In this document: positions 1-8,509 of the stretch, in pieces
How the letters are laid out: every line of letters starts with the position of its first letter
Numbering within the stretch: the stretch's first letter is position 1
Assembly: GCA_030425205.1 (NCBI GenBank)
Contig: JAUIAP010000015.1
Span: forward strand, 62,001-126,000
Source of the DNA: Anaerolineae bacterium
Lineage (GTDB): Bacteria; Chloroflexota; Anaerolineae; Promineifilales; Promineifilaceae
Length of the DNA stretch: 64,000 bases
Direction of reading: 5' to 3'
Notes under the pieces: generated by a model
The model's input: the letters and a program-made list of their open reading frames with translations, nothing else
What the model was told of the DNA's origin: nothing
Database searches by the model: none
Position numbers and translations under genes: made by a program

Positions 1-130
1 CTTGCCAACAAACCTCTTCACGGGTGCGCGCCATGATTCGCAATCATTACTTTGAGTTGCGCTGCTACTCGCATGACCGAACAAACCGCTTCCACAGGTA
101 GAGTCCGCCCACATAAGCTGTTCCCAATTC

Positions 131-153
131 CGTAACGTTTGGCGGACGTTTGC
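131..153 (+). repeat. 23-bp dispersed direct repeat, copy 1
   Basis: The 23 bases here, with core TTTGGCGGACG, recur without mismatch at 4263-4285 in the same orientation. Both copies lie upstream of a gene start, 115 and 56 bp from the ATG. Each copy contains ACGTTTG twice, 11 bp apart. It may be a dispersed repeat or a regulatory site; the sequence alone does not decide. Confidence 0.6.
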
Positions 154-267
154 CCATTACACTCCCCGCAAAACAACAGTGGAATAAGCATTAACGATTT
201 TCTGGAAATGCAGAGAGAAGCGATCAAGCTAGGCGCGTTTCCGCATAACGTCACGAAGGAGCAACAC

Positions 268-1224
268 ATGTTTACCGTTCGAGAGTTTCAAGACGATTCA
301 GACTACGATTTGATGGTGCAGATCGAGGATGCCGTGCGGCCAGACGAGTCAGATTCGGCCGATTTTTGGCGCGAGGAAGACAACGAATCCAAAAAACACT
401 ATCTAAAACGTTTTCTCGCCTTTGATGATGGGCAAGTGATCGGTTCGGCCGAATTGGTGGCCGGCTATTGGTGGAGCGAACCCCATCAGTATTTTTTGTG
501 GGCTGCCGTGTTGCCGCACTATCAGGGACGGGGAGCCGGCAAGCAGCTGCATCGGGCGATGTGCGATGCGTTGGGTGATCGGCCGATTCACGCGCTGGTC
601 GCATCGGTGCGTGATGACATGCAGCGCGGCGTGCGCTTTGTCGAAGATCGCGGCTTTCAATTTATGCAACGTGATGCGGCCTCTGAATTGTGCCTAGCGG
701 CGTTTGATCCCACTTCCGTTGCCGATGTGCAAACCAAGCTCAGCCAGCATGAAATCGAGATTCTCGCGGTCGACCAACTAAGGCAGCGCGACCCGCACTG
801 GCTCACAAAGATCTACGACTTACATTGGGAGTTGGTGCAGGATGTGCCGAGCACCGAACTGCGCAAACAGCTGACGCTAGAGCAGTGGCAGGAGCGGTAC
901 GTGTACGGTTCACAAGTCGATCTGAGCCTGCTGTTCGTGGCACGCATCGGCGAGCAGTTGATCGGCATGAGCCAACTCAAGACGGATAGCAAGGGTCGCG
1001 CCGTGCTCTGGTCAGGCATCACAGGGGTCGTGCGAAGCTGGCGGCGCAAGGGCGTGGCGACTGCGCTCAAGCGAGCGGGTATCGACCAGGCGCGTCGCGC
1101 CAACATCGAGCGGATTGTGACCGACAACGAGGAAAACAATCCGATGTATCAGTTGAATTTAGCGTTGGGTTTTCGGCCGATTCCCTCGTGGATGACCTAT
1201 AAAAAGACGGAAGGTATTCGGTAA
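268..1224 (+). CDS. tandem GNAT-family N-acetyltransferase
   Basis: This is a 318-residue protein with two GNAT folds, expected to move an acetyl group from acetyl-CoA to an unknown amine. The first domain (residues 1 to about 160) has the acetyl-CoA loop QGRGAG at residues 86-91. The second (about 190-318) has RRKGVATALK near residue 258. The reading frame stays open upstream to position 139. The ATG at 268 is preferred because AAGGAG lies 7 bases before it and the protein then begins directly with the domain strand FTVREF. Double-GNAT proteins of this size are common and often of unknown substrate. The gene carries four TCGGCCGA octamers. The substrate cannot be inferred from the neighbours. 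Confidence 0.85.
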   Translation: MFTVREFQDDSDYDLMVQIEDAVRPDESDSADFWREEDNESKKHYLKRFLAFDDGQVIGSAELVAGYWWSEPHQYFLWAAVLPHYQGRGAGKQLHRAMCDALGDRPIHALVASVRDDMQRGVRFVEDRGFQFMQRDAASELCLAAFDPTSVADVQTKLSQHEIEILAVDQLRQRDPHWLTKIYDLHWELVQDVPSTELRKQLTLEQWQERYVYGSQVDLSLLFVARIGEQLIGMSQLKTDSKGRAVLWSGITGVVRSWRRKGVATALKRAGIDQARRANIERIVTDNEENNPMYQLNLALGFRPIPSWMTYKKTEGIR

Positions 1225-1272
1225 GTCGGACCAGCCATCACGAACACCTCGCCATAGGAGTTTACAAAGCAA

Positions 1273-1884
1273 ATGATCACACATACAAGACACCTTCCAA
1301 CCATAAAACACACCCCAATCGCCGTCGCGACGCTTTTCATCGGCGGCGTTCTATGGATTCTCGACTTTGTAACCATCTGGACGCACGGCAATCTGACGGG
1401 AAGCCTGCCCGGTTCTGTGATCGCCGATTTGCCCTTGTATTCACAGCTGGGGCTGCGTCTTTTCTCACTATCGATTCCGATTTTGCTGATCGGTTTGGCG
1501 ACGCTCACTCGTCATACACTGCTAAAACAGCGCATGTTGACGCTGTTGGCTGCCGTTTTCATCGTGATCCCGCTGGTGTTGAGCAGCATCAACATCGTCA
1601 CGCTATTCGGCCCTGCCGGCACGTTCAACGACACGTTTATGGGTCTGTCCGTCTTCAGCACGTCGATTGCGACCGGCTTGATCGGCCTCGCGGCACGGCG
1701 TTCAAAAACGTTGGCTCGCCCTGCGGCATGGTCGCTAATCGCCATCGGCGTGATGACGATTCCAGTGTTGTTCGGCACGCCGCTCCCCATCGGCCCAGAT
1801 TGGGCAACCGATCATCTGGCATTTTTGTTGAGCGGCAGCCTCTATGTGCTGGCTAGCGTGACGTTGCACCGCGAACGAGCGTAA
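1273..1884 (+). CDS. multi-pass membrane protein, function unknown
   Basis: This 203-residue protein has about six hydrophobic stretches (roughly residues 16-35, 55-80, 88-110, 120-140, 150-170 and 180-197) separated by short polar loops, so it should sit in the cytoplasmic membrane. The layout resembles DUF998-type small integral membrane proteins, but no motif proves this. It starts 48 bp after the acetyltransferase gene, with ATAGGAG upstream of the ATG, so the two may be cotranscribed. No function is assigned. Confidence 0.7.
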   Translation: MITHTRHLPTIKHTPIAVATLFIGGVLWILDFVTIWTHGNLTGSLPGSVIADLPLYSQLGLRLFSLSIPILLIGLATLTRHTLLKQRMLTLLAAVFIVIPLVLSSINIVTLFGPAGTFNDTFMGLSVFSTSIATGLIGLAARRSKTLARPAAWSLIAIGVMTIPVLFGTPLPIGPDWATDHLAFLLSGSLYVLASVTLHRERA

Positions 1885-1904
1885 TCACAGCGGTTGAAAT
1901 GGCC

Positions 1905-1962
1905 TGCAAAACCCGCATCGTTGCCCTTTCCATTTGGAGCTGGCCGCGATGAGGGTTTTTGC
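1905..1962. terminator. bidirectional terminator-like inverted repeat
   Basis: GCAAAACCCGCATCG at 1905-1920 pairs with CGATGAGGGTTTTTGC at 1947-1962, with one mismatch. The A and T tracts lie at the outer ends of the stem. The site separates two convergent genes and could stop transcription from both sides. The 25-base loop is long for an intrinsic terminator. Confidence 0.55.
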
Positions 1963-1976
1963 ATTTATACGGCGTA

Positions 1977-3953
1977 TTAGTCGCCAGCCAGATATTGAAC
2001 CGCCGAGACGAAACTGAACTCCATATCGGGGCCGTCAATCTTACCCGCCACATTGCCGACATTGATCGCGCCAGTCGTCGAAACCCGCATCCCAACATCG
2101 GTTAGACCTTTGCGGTCAGCCCGCACATAAATGCCTTCTTTAGCAGAAAGCTCTACGCCCGCGGGGAGTTTGACTTTGACTTTGGCACCGACAAAGGCGG
2201 TGACGGTGTTCTGCTTAAGATCAACCGTCACCTGACCAAACAACGAGAGCGCAGAGGGGCCAGCCGTTTCGAGTTCGATCTTTTCGCAGTTGACGTTGAT
2301 CGTCAATTCAGCGACCTTGATTGCCAGCTTGACACCGCGCACAAACGCAGGACACTGTGCCGACTCGTCATAGGAGGCTGCCGCGACCGATCCGCTCTGT
2401 GGAGCGGTTGACCCTAGACATCCTTGCCAAAATGCACTGATACTCGCATTGGTCGTCGCCAGTTCTCCAAGCAAATTGCCGAATAGTGCCTCAGCCTCAA
2501 TCTTGGCGTAGGTTGAACCAAGTTTGTGGTGCAGCGGGTCAATTAGATTGGCTGCTAGTCCAGTCTGTTCCGCATACAGAGCGCGTGAATAGGCGCGCAC
2601 AGCTGTGTCATAAGAGAAGTAGTTTGACTTATAGCTGCCCCAATAGGAATCAAGCAGCGCACGACACTGCGCGTAATAGACAACCGGCTCGAGATTTTGG
2701 TTGCCTAAATCGGTTAGATCGGCGGTAAGTTGATCGGCGGCCTCTTTTAGTACTTCATCCGTTTGTACGACGCGATCTTCAAGTACGAGCATGCTTTTCT
2801 CGTTTGGTGTCGAAATGATCGCGCTGAGTACGTTGACGGCTCGAATCACAGTTATGAATGGCAGCGTCGGCTGGCGTACGCGAATCTGTTCTTCAAGTTC
2901 AAACGCCTCATCCGTTAACTGGTGGAAGCGTTCGATATGTGCGCTGCCCGCCTGATCATATCGCGCGATCATCGACTCCAATCCGCTCGTTGAAGGGGAA
3001 ATAGGGATGTGCGGCAAGGCAAGCGTGCGCCCGGCTGAACGATCGTAGAGGTGTTCAATCGGAATGTGTCCGCCCACCTCTTCGCCATGTTCGACGACAT
3101 CGAACAGCGAACGGCGTGAGGCGAGACGGTAGAATTTGGCGGCTTCTTCGTCCTTGTTTTGGCAAAGTAGTGCCAACGACAAGTTCATACGTGCCTCAGC
3201 CAGCGCGGTTTCTGCCTCCACAATCGGCCGAAGTACGTTCTCAGCCTCACTCCATCGGCCGATTGCAAGCAGCGCATGACCCCGATTTGACAGAGCCACT
3301 TCACGTCCCGGAATGGCAAGCGGGTCGGGCAGGCTATCGAGCCCCGCTCGGTCGAGAAAGGCCAGCGACTCGGCTGGTTTGCCAAGCATATTGAGGACAC
3401 CCGCCGTATTAATCAAGATCATCGGGTCTGGACGCTTTTCATAGGCGATTAGCAGCGCGGCCAGCGCGCCATCGTAGCGGAGGTCGGTAACGGCAGCGAC
3501 GGCAAATACCTGCGCAGCATCGGCATCGGCCGCCTCTGGCATGGAGCGGAACGTGGCAAGATTGGCTTGACCAACCGACTGATTGAGATACGTCCAACTA
3601 TTGTTTAAGGCACTTTGATAGGTCTGCGGCACATAGGGCGGAGGTGTCTGACACATCAGGGGTTTCTGAATCTGCAATAGCGGAACAAGCTGTGCCTCTG
3701 GTGGCAAGATGTTGGCATCGCTGAGCGCAATATACGAGAACTCACCTGTGATGGGGGATGGAGACGCCGACTTGAAAATGATTGGCAGGAAAATTTGATG
3801 TTCTGTACGCTGCGCTTGGGTGGCAGGCACACCGCCTGAACAAAGCGCGACCACTATCAAGAGCGATAACAGCCGCAATGTGTTCAGAGATAGACGTAAC
3901 AGTGGAGGGCGCTGTGAATGCAGCTTTGAAGTCGTTGCATTTGTCGATGACAT
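1977..3953 (-). CDS. secreted or membrane-anchored TPR protein
   Basis: This 658-residue protein has a basic N-terminus followed by a hydrophobic segment (about residues 22-42, RLLSLLIVVALCSGG), which fits a signal peptide or anchor. The region around residues 170-330 has helix pairs of the tetratricopeptide type (ALLIAYEKRPDPMILINTAG, ALSNRGHALLAIGRWSEAE, AEARMNLSLALL), suggesting a protein-binding scaffold outside the membrane. The C-terminal 150 residues are rich in beta strand. The ATG at 3953 is chosen because AAGGAGAT precedes it, although the frame is open 90 codons further upstream. It faces away from the lipoprotein gene at 4341. No enzymatic motif is visible. Confidence 0.75.
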   Translation of the reverse strand: MSSTNATTSKLHSQRPPLLRLSLNTLRLLSLLIVVALCSGGVPATQAQRTEHQIFLPIIFKSASPSPITGEFSYIALSDANILPPEAQLVPLLQIQKPLMCQTPPPYVPQTYQSALNNSWTYLNQSVGQANLATFRSMPEAADADAAQVFAVAAVTDLRYDGALAALLIAYEKRPDPMILINTAGVLNMLGKPAESLAFLDRAGLDSLPDPLAIPGREVALSNRGHALLAIGRWSEAENVLRPIVEAETALAEARMNLSLALLCQNKDEEAAKFYRLASRRSLFDVVEHGEEVGGHIPIEHLYDRSAGRTLALPHIPISPSTSGLESMIARYDQAGSAHIERFHQLTDEAFELEEQIRVRQPTLPFITVIRAVNVLSAIISTPNEKSMLVLEDRVVQTDEVLKEAADQLTADLTDLGNQNLEPVVYYAQCRALLDSYWGSYKSNYFSYDTAVRAYSRALYAEQTGLAANLIDPLHHKLGSTYAKIEAEALFGNLLGELATTNASISAFWQGCLGSTAPQSGSVAAASYDESAQCPAFVRGVKLAIKVAELTINVNCEKIELETAGPSALSLFGQVTVDLKQNTVTAFVGAKVKVKLPAGVELSAKEGIYVRADRKGLTDVGMRVSTTGAINVGNVAGKIDGPDMEFSFVSAVQYLAGD

Positions 3954-4340
3954 TAACTGGATCTCCTTATTACATGTTGAGGGTACAGGCGAATCAAACA
4001 CCGCATCGTCTATGCAACGGTCTTCGCATGGCAAAAGACCTGGCCGATGGGCAGTGATAGGGCGATGTTTGCAGCCGCCACAAAAACGGATTCGCTTTAG
4101 GAGAGGGGTGACACTCATGCGTGTCGTGAAGCCAGTTTGAGTTGTCTCCTTACTCTCAATTGGGCAGACCAGCAATCCCAAAAAACCAGCGATTTGACGC
4201 AGTATAAATCCAATTATGTGCAACGCAATACGTCAAATGACGTAGACACAACCCCTATTTTTCGTAACGTTTGGCGGACGTTTGCAACTTATCCTTGCGC
4301 CAAGAACGTGAATAAAACAACCATAACAAGGAGTACTACA
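3954..4340. other. divergent intergenic region with no gene
   Basis: These 387 bp lie between the divergent TPR-protein and lipoprotein genes and should contain promoters for both. The stretch around 4195-4225 is A+T-rich (TTTGACGCAGTATAAATCC), but I cannot assign clear -35 and -10 boxes. It contains the second copy of the 23-bp repeat. Open frames crossing it lack ribosome-binding sites and protein-like composition. Confidence 0.6.
4263..4285 (+). repeat. 23-bp dispersed direct repeat, copy 2
   Basis: This copy is identical to 131-153 and in the same orientation. It ends 55 bp upstream of the lipoprotein start codon. Confidence 0.6.
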
Positions 4341-5411
4341 ATGATTCACAAAGGACGATTTTTAATTGCCACACTAATGATGGCGATTGTGATGCTGGTT
4401 GCATGTGCAGCCAAGCCAACACGCGGCAATGATGCTGCGGCGACGGAACCACAGTTTGTGTGGGAAGGGCAATTGGGTGCGGCTGGGGCAGAAAACTGTG
4501 CCCACCTAGAGATCGACGATCAGGGTGAAGTGATGACGAGTCGCTGCAATCGCACCGACATCGCATACCATACGCTTCCTCAAATTCACGCCGATGAATG
4601 GGCTGCGATGCAAACGCGCTTTGCCACATTCGAGGCTGATACCGACAATGGCGCCGTCGTCTTTAACGGCACGGGCAGCAGCGACGCACCCGCGTGGCAG
4701 GACCGCATTGCCAGTTGGGGCGAACTTGTCTACAGCGAACTGACGGCCGACCAAGTGGGCGCAGCGGGCGCAACCGCATTTAGCTGGCAGGTTGGAGAGT
4801 TGCAAAACGATTCAGCCGTCTGCAATCGCCTGAACGTGACGACGTATGGGTATGCGTATGCCCAAACAGAGCCATGTGCAGGGGGCGCAGCCCTTGACAT
4901 TAAGAGCAGCTGGCTCAACGACACGTCGGCGATGGCGTTTGATCGCTGGCTAGAGACGTACCAACCCGTTTACAACAGCAACAACTACTTGGCTGGCAGT
5001 GGCACCGTGGCGGCCGACGATGCAGCGGTGCAAGCCATTGCAGCATGGGCGGACATCACCTATAGCGAATTGGCCGCGCAACAGGTCAGCGCGACCGGTC
5101 CGACGATGATGCGCTGGAATATCGGTCAACTGGCGGGGGACAACAGCCAATGTGAGTATCTGACCGTCTTGAGCTATGGGTACGCATCGGCCGAAATTGC
5201 GCCCTGTGCGGGTGGTGTATCACAAGCACAGTCGGGCGACATACTCGACGGCAGCGAACTAGATGCGCTACTCGATATGAGCAACGCCTTTGCGCCCATC
5301 TACAGCGAGAACAACTATCTCGACGGCAAGGGACAACAGCAGGCAGACGACAAGACAATCACAGACCTCGATCTGCTTGCACGTCGAATCCATGCGCGTA
5401 TCAAGGGTTAG
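4341..5411 (+). CDS. lipoprotein with three internal repeats
   Basis: The 356-residue product starts with a lipoprotein signal (FLIATLMMAIVMLVAC, lipobox LVAC), so it should be anchored on the outer face of the cytoplasmic membrane. The mature part consists of three related units of about 100 residues. Each contains a W-x-x-G-x-L-type strand, a cysteine pair (for example CNRLNVTTYGYAYAQTEPC and CEYLTVLSYGYASAEIAPC) and a terminal Y-x-x-NNYL motif followed by a helix. The paired cysteines probably form disulfides. AAGGAGTACTACA precedes the ATG. The repeats suggest a binding or inhibitor-like extracellular protein, but I do not recognise the family. Confidence 0.75.
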   Translation: MIHKGRFLIATLMMAIVMLVACAAKPTRGNDAAATEPQFVWEGQLGAAGAENCAHLEIDDQGEVMTSRCNRTDIAYHTLPQIHADEWAAMQTRFATFEADTDNGAVVFNGTGSSDAPAWQDRIASWGELVYSELTADQVGAAGATAFSWQVGELQNDSAVCNRLNVTTYGYAYAQTEPCAGGAALDIKSSWLNDTSAMAFDRWLETYQPVYNSNNYLAGSGTVAADDAAVQAIAAWADITYSELAAQQVSATGPTMMRWNIGQLAGDNSQCEYLTVLSYGYASAEIAPCAGGVSQAQSGDILDGSELDALLDMSNAFAPIYSENNYLDGKGQQQADDKTITDLDLLARRIHARIKG

Positions 5412-5417
5412 TTGAGA

Positions 5418-5459
5418 GGGTGTTCGATGTTCGGCTATCAGGCCGAACACCGAACACCC
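5418..5459. terminator. hairpin after the lipoprotein gene
   Basis: GGGTGTTCGATGTTCGGC pairs with GCCGAACACCGAACACCC across a 6-base loop (TATCAG), with one mismatch. It starts 7 bp after the stop codon. No strong T tract follows, so it may be a terminator or a repeat-family stem. Confidence 0.6.
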
Positions 5460-5477
5460 AACCCATAAAAAGGCTTG

Positions 5478-5506
5478 GAGACCAGCACGAAACATCGTCT
5501 GGTCTC
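5478..5506 (+). terminator. second hairpin after the lipoprotein gene
   Basis: GAGACCAG pairs perfectly with CTGGTCTC across 13 bases and is followed by the T-rich stretch TTCGCTCTTTAT. This is a plausible second terminator in tandem with 5418-5459. Confidence 0.5.
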
Positions 5507-5608
5507 TTCGCTCTTTATAGTGCGGAAACGCACGTAATAGACCTTAACAACTGACGTGCGCTCAAGCTGGGAAATCGTTCGTGTTACAAAGTTTTGCGAC
5601 AATGCAAA

Positions 5609-5651
5609 AGTGGTGCGTGAACTGGATACGTATCACGCACCACGCACCACT
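5609..5651. repeat. GTGGTGCGTG-family inverted repeat
   Basis: AGTGGTGCGTGA at 5609-5620 is inverted in TCACGCACCACGCACCACT. A longer, perfect member of the same family lies at 52453-52492. The rest of 5507-5813 holds tandem GGCTGAGT-like units near 5685-5705 and no gene. Confidence 0.65.
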
Positions 5652-5813
5652 CTATTAACCCTTTATTATCTATGCTGATCTGCTGACTGGCTGAGTGGCT
5701 GAGTAGCTACCATATAGGTTACATAAAGCGGCACGAATAGATAGTAAAAACAGTTGTGGCACCGACAATTGCATGGTGGCAAACTAGCTGCTGAATGGTG
5801 CAATGGAGAGACG

Positions 5814-8507
5814 ATGAAAACGACAATCAACGGTCATTCGATAGAATTTGAGCCACGTCATGACGAAACAGCCCTTGAGGTCATTCGCGAACGGGCGGGG
5901 CTGACGGGAACAAAGCTGGCGTGCGGGGGTGGGATTTGCGGTGCATGTACGGTGCGCGTGGCGGGGGTTGCACTGTGCAGTTGTCTCATGCCAGCGACGC
6001 AGATGGACGGCAAAGAGATCGAGACGATTGAGCAACACGGTCGCGACAATTTACACCCTGTTCAGCGGGCGTTTATGGCGAACGAGGGGTTACAGTGTGG
6101 CTTTTGCACGCCGGGATTCATCAATGAGGGAATCGCGTTCTATGATCGCTGGCGTGCAGAATACGGAACGAAGACCCCATCACGTGAGCAGGTTGCGCTG
6201 GCGATGAGCGGTCATTTGTGCCGCTGTGCTGCCTACATTGGGATCTATGACGCTATTCAGCAAGCGTGCGCGGGGCAGTTTGATGACATGACAGACTTGA
6301 TCGCGCCGCGCGTTGATGCGCTCGAAAAGGTGACGGGGGAGGCAACATATACCGTTGATGCGGTGCTTGGAACGCAACAGCTTGAGGGCAAAATTTTACG
6401 CTCCATCCATCCGCACGCCATCATCAGATCGGTTGACAAACGTGCCGCACTTGCGCTGGACGGCGTGCTGGCGGTGACGGATTTGCTGGCGGGGAAAGAG
6501 CGCGTGCGCTGGGTTGGGCAGCCGATTGTGGGGGTTGCGGCGGTGGATGAGCAATCGGCCGAAAAAGCCCTCTCCCTCATCAAAGTAGATTACGACATCC
6601 AGCCTGCCGTGATTGATTTTCGAGCGGCGATGGACAAGAATTCGGCCGAAGTTTATCCCGACGGCAAATCAGATATGCCAACAGCGGCCGAGGGGATGAG
6701 CTTGCCCTATCGTTGGGAAAACAACGTCGGTCACATTCCGTTCTCGCTGATTACGTCAAAGCGACCAAACAAAGCCGCCCGCAAGATCGACGCGGCACGA
6801 CAGTCCAACTCAAAAAATCTAAGTGAATACACGTTTCACAACGCGCAACAGGTGCACACGGCATTGGAGCCGCACGCCACCATCGCCCAATGGACAGGTA
6901 CAACTGCCCTGCACGTCATCGCATCAACGCAAAATGTCCACGCGCTGCGCACAAAAATTGCTGACCATTTTGACTTAGACCGCGAACAAGTCACCGTCGA
7001 AAGTCACTACATTGGCGGCGGGTTTGGCGGCAAGCAGGGGCTGTATGAGGAGACGATTGCGGCGGTGACGTTGGCGCGTGCGACACAGGGGCGAGCGGTG
7101 CGGGTTGTGGCGAGTCGATTTGAAGACCTCGCCTACACGGGGCTGCGACCGGGTTCGCTGTCTGAAACATCCATTTTGACCAACGACGATGGGTCGCCGC
7201 AAGCGATTCGTCTGCACGCCTATGGAGATGCGGGGATTGCGAGCGGCACGATTGCGGCCACGGGCTATTCGACTATGTCGCCAAGCGGCATTCTGCGCGA
7301 TCTGCGTGATTATGCCGTCCTGACCAACACGACGGCAGGAAAGCCGTTTCGTGGCCCCGATGCGCCCGTCGCGCGCTGGGCGATTGAGCAGGCGATTGAC
7401 GAGGCGGCGGTGAAACATCAGCTTGACCCCGTTGCGATGCGGCGCAAATGGTGGCCTGACCACGCGATCAAGAACCGACTGCTCGACTGGGTTGAATCGC
7501 TGCCAGCATGGCAGACGCGCGGCGCAGTTGGCAGTGATGAGGGACGCTACAAACGCGGGATCGGACTGGCGGCGACCCAGTGGTTCTTTCTATATAACCC
7601 CGACGTTGAGGTGAAGGTCAGCGTATCCCCCGCAGGCATCACCGTTCACTGCGCGACGCAGGACATCGGCAACGGGACGCGCACCGCGCTGGCAAAGGCG
7701 GTCGAGGATGCAATGGGGATTGACCGCAATACGGTGCGGCTCGACATCGGCAATGCCGATCGGCCACTTGGCCCAACCGCTGGCGGCAGTCAGGTGACGA
7801 CATCTGTGTATCCAACGACGTTCACGGCGACGGCGCGCGTGATGGCGCATTTGGTTGAAGAAGCGGAGGCAAAACTAGGGCTAAAAGAGCCAATTGCAGG
7901 GCAGGGCGGCATCACGCATCAGGGCGGCTTTACGCCGTGGGATGCGGTGTGGGCGATTGCGGAGCCGTTCAGCTTCACGGAAAAACGTGGCAAGGAGCAG
8001 GGCATGACGGCGGCCTTGATGAATCTGGCAATGGGTGAGAATGATCCGTCGATTGGTCGTCGTTTTGGACATGGGATGGTGGTGACGGAGGTTGAGGTGG
8101 ATACACGATTGGGGAAAATTCGGCCGATTAACGTCTGGACAGCCGTCGCCGTCGGCAGGATATTTGTGCCTGAACTCGCCACCAGTCAGCTTTACAGCGG
8201 TGTCATTCAGGGGTTGGGGTATGCGCTCTATGAAGCGAAACAGTACGACTTCAAAACGGGTCACACGCTGACGGGCAACCTCAACGATTACCGTCTGCCC
8301 GGCATCGGCGACACGCCTGACATTCACGTTCACTATGATGAAGAAGGTCACGAAAAGATTCGCGGGCAGGGATTTGGACTGGCTGAACTGGCGACGATTG
8401 GGGTGGCCGCCTCGGTTGGCAACGCCGTCTATCACGCAACGGGCTGGCGACCCACCAACACACCGATTACACCGCAGGACGTTGTATCAGGATTGCAGGG
8501 AGTATAG
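5814..8507 (+). CDS. molybdenum hydroxylase, fused 2Fe-2S and Mo-cofactor subunit
   Basis: This 897-residue protein belongs to the xanthine dehydrogenase/aldehyde oxidoreductase family, which hydroxylates aldehydes or aromatic heterocycles at a molybdopterin site. Residues 1-80 form a plant-type 2Fe-2S domain (C37, C42, C45, C57). Residues 80-150 hold the second 2Fe-2S domain (CGFC at 95-98, CRC at 136-138). The rest is the Mo-binding part, with GGGFGGKQG, PFRGPDAP, CATQDIGNGTR and GLAEL, where the E is the likely catalytic glutamate. No FAD domain is present and no Tat signal is visible. Size and order match Desulfovibrio gigas Mop (907 residues). GGAGAG precedes the chosen ATG. The FAD gene follows 2 bp downstream. 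The substrate is unknown. Confidence 0.88.
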   Translation: MKTTINGHSIEFEPRHDETALEVIRERAGLTGTKLACGGGICGACTVRVAGVALCSCLMPATQMDGKEIETIEQHGRDNLHPVQRAFMANEGLQCGFCTPGFINEGIAFYDRWRAEYGTKTPSREQVALAMSGHLCRCAAYIGIYDAIQQACAGQFDDMTDLIAPRVDALEKVTGEATYTVDAVLGTQQLEGKILRSIHPHAIIRSVDKRAALALDGVLAVTDLLAGKERVRWVGQPIVGVAAVDEQSAEKALSLIKVDYDIQPAVIDFRAAMDKNSAEVYPDGKSDMPTAAEGMSLPYRWENNVGHIPFSLITSKRPNKAARKIDAARQSNSKNLSEYTFHNAQQVHTALEPHATIAQWTGTTALHVIASTQNVHALRTKIADHFDLDREQVTVESHYIGGGFGGKQGLYEETIAAVTLARATQGRAVRVVASRFEDLAYTGLRPGSLSETSILTNDDGSPQAIRLHAYGDAGIASGTIAATGYSTMSPSGILRDLRDYAVLTNTTAGKPFRGPDAPVARWAIEQAIDEAAVKHQLDPVAMRRKWWPDHAIKNRLLDWVESLPAWQTRGAVGSDEGRYKRGIGLAATQWFFLYNPDVEVKVSVSPAGITVHCATQDIGNGTRTALAKAVEDAMGIDRNTVRLDIGNADRPLGPTAGGSQVTTSVYPTTFTATARVMAHLVEEAEAKLGLKEPIAGQGGITHQGGFTPWDAVWAIAEPFSFTEKRGKEQGMTAALMNLAMGENDPSIGRRFGHGMVVTEVEVDTRLGKIRPINVWTAVAVGRIFVPELATSQLYSGVIQGLGYALYEAKQYDFKTGHTLTGNLNDYRLPGIGDTPDIHVHYDEEGHEKIRGQGFGLAELATIGVAASVGNAVYHATGWRPTNTPITPQDVVSGLQGV

Positions 8508-8509
8508 CG

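Noticed and set aside
7881-8435. Long antisense frames inside the molybdenum hydroxylase and other G+C-rich genes
   Set aside because: They are shadows of strongly coding genes and show no ribosome-binding sites or domains.
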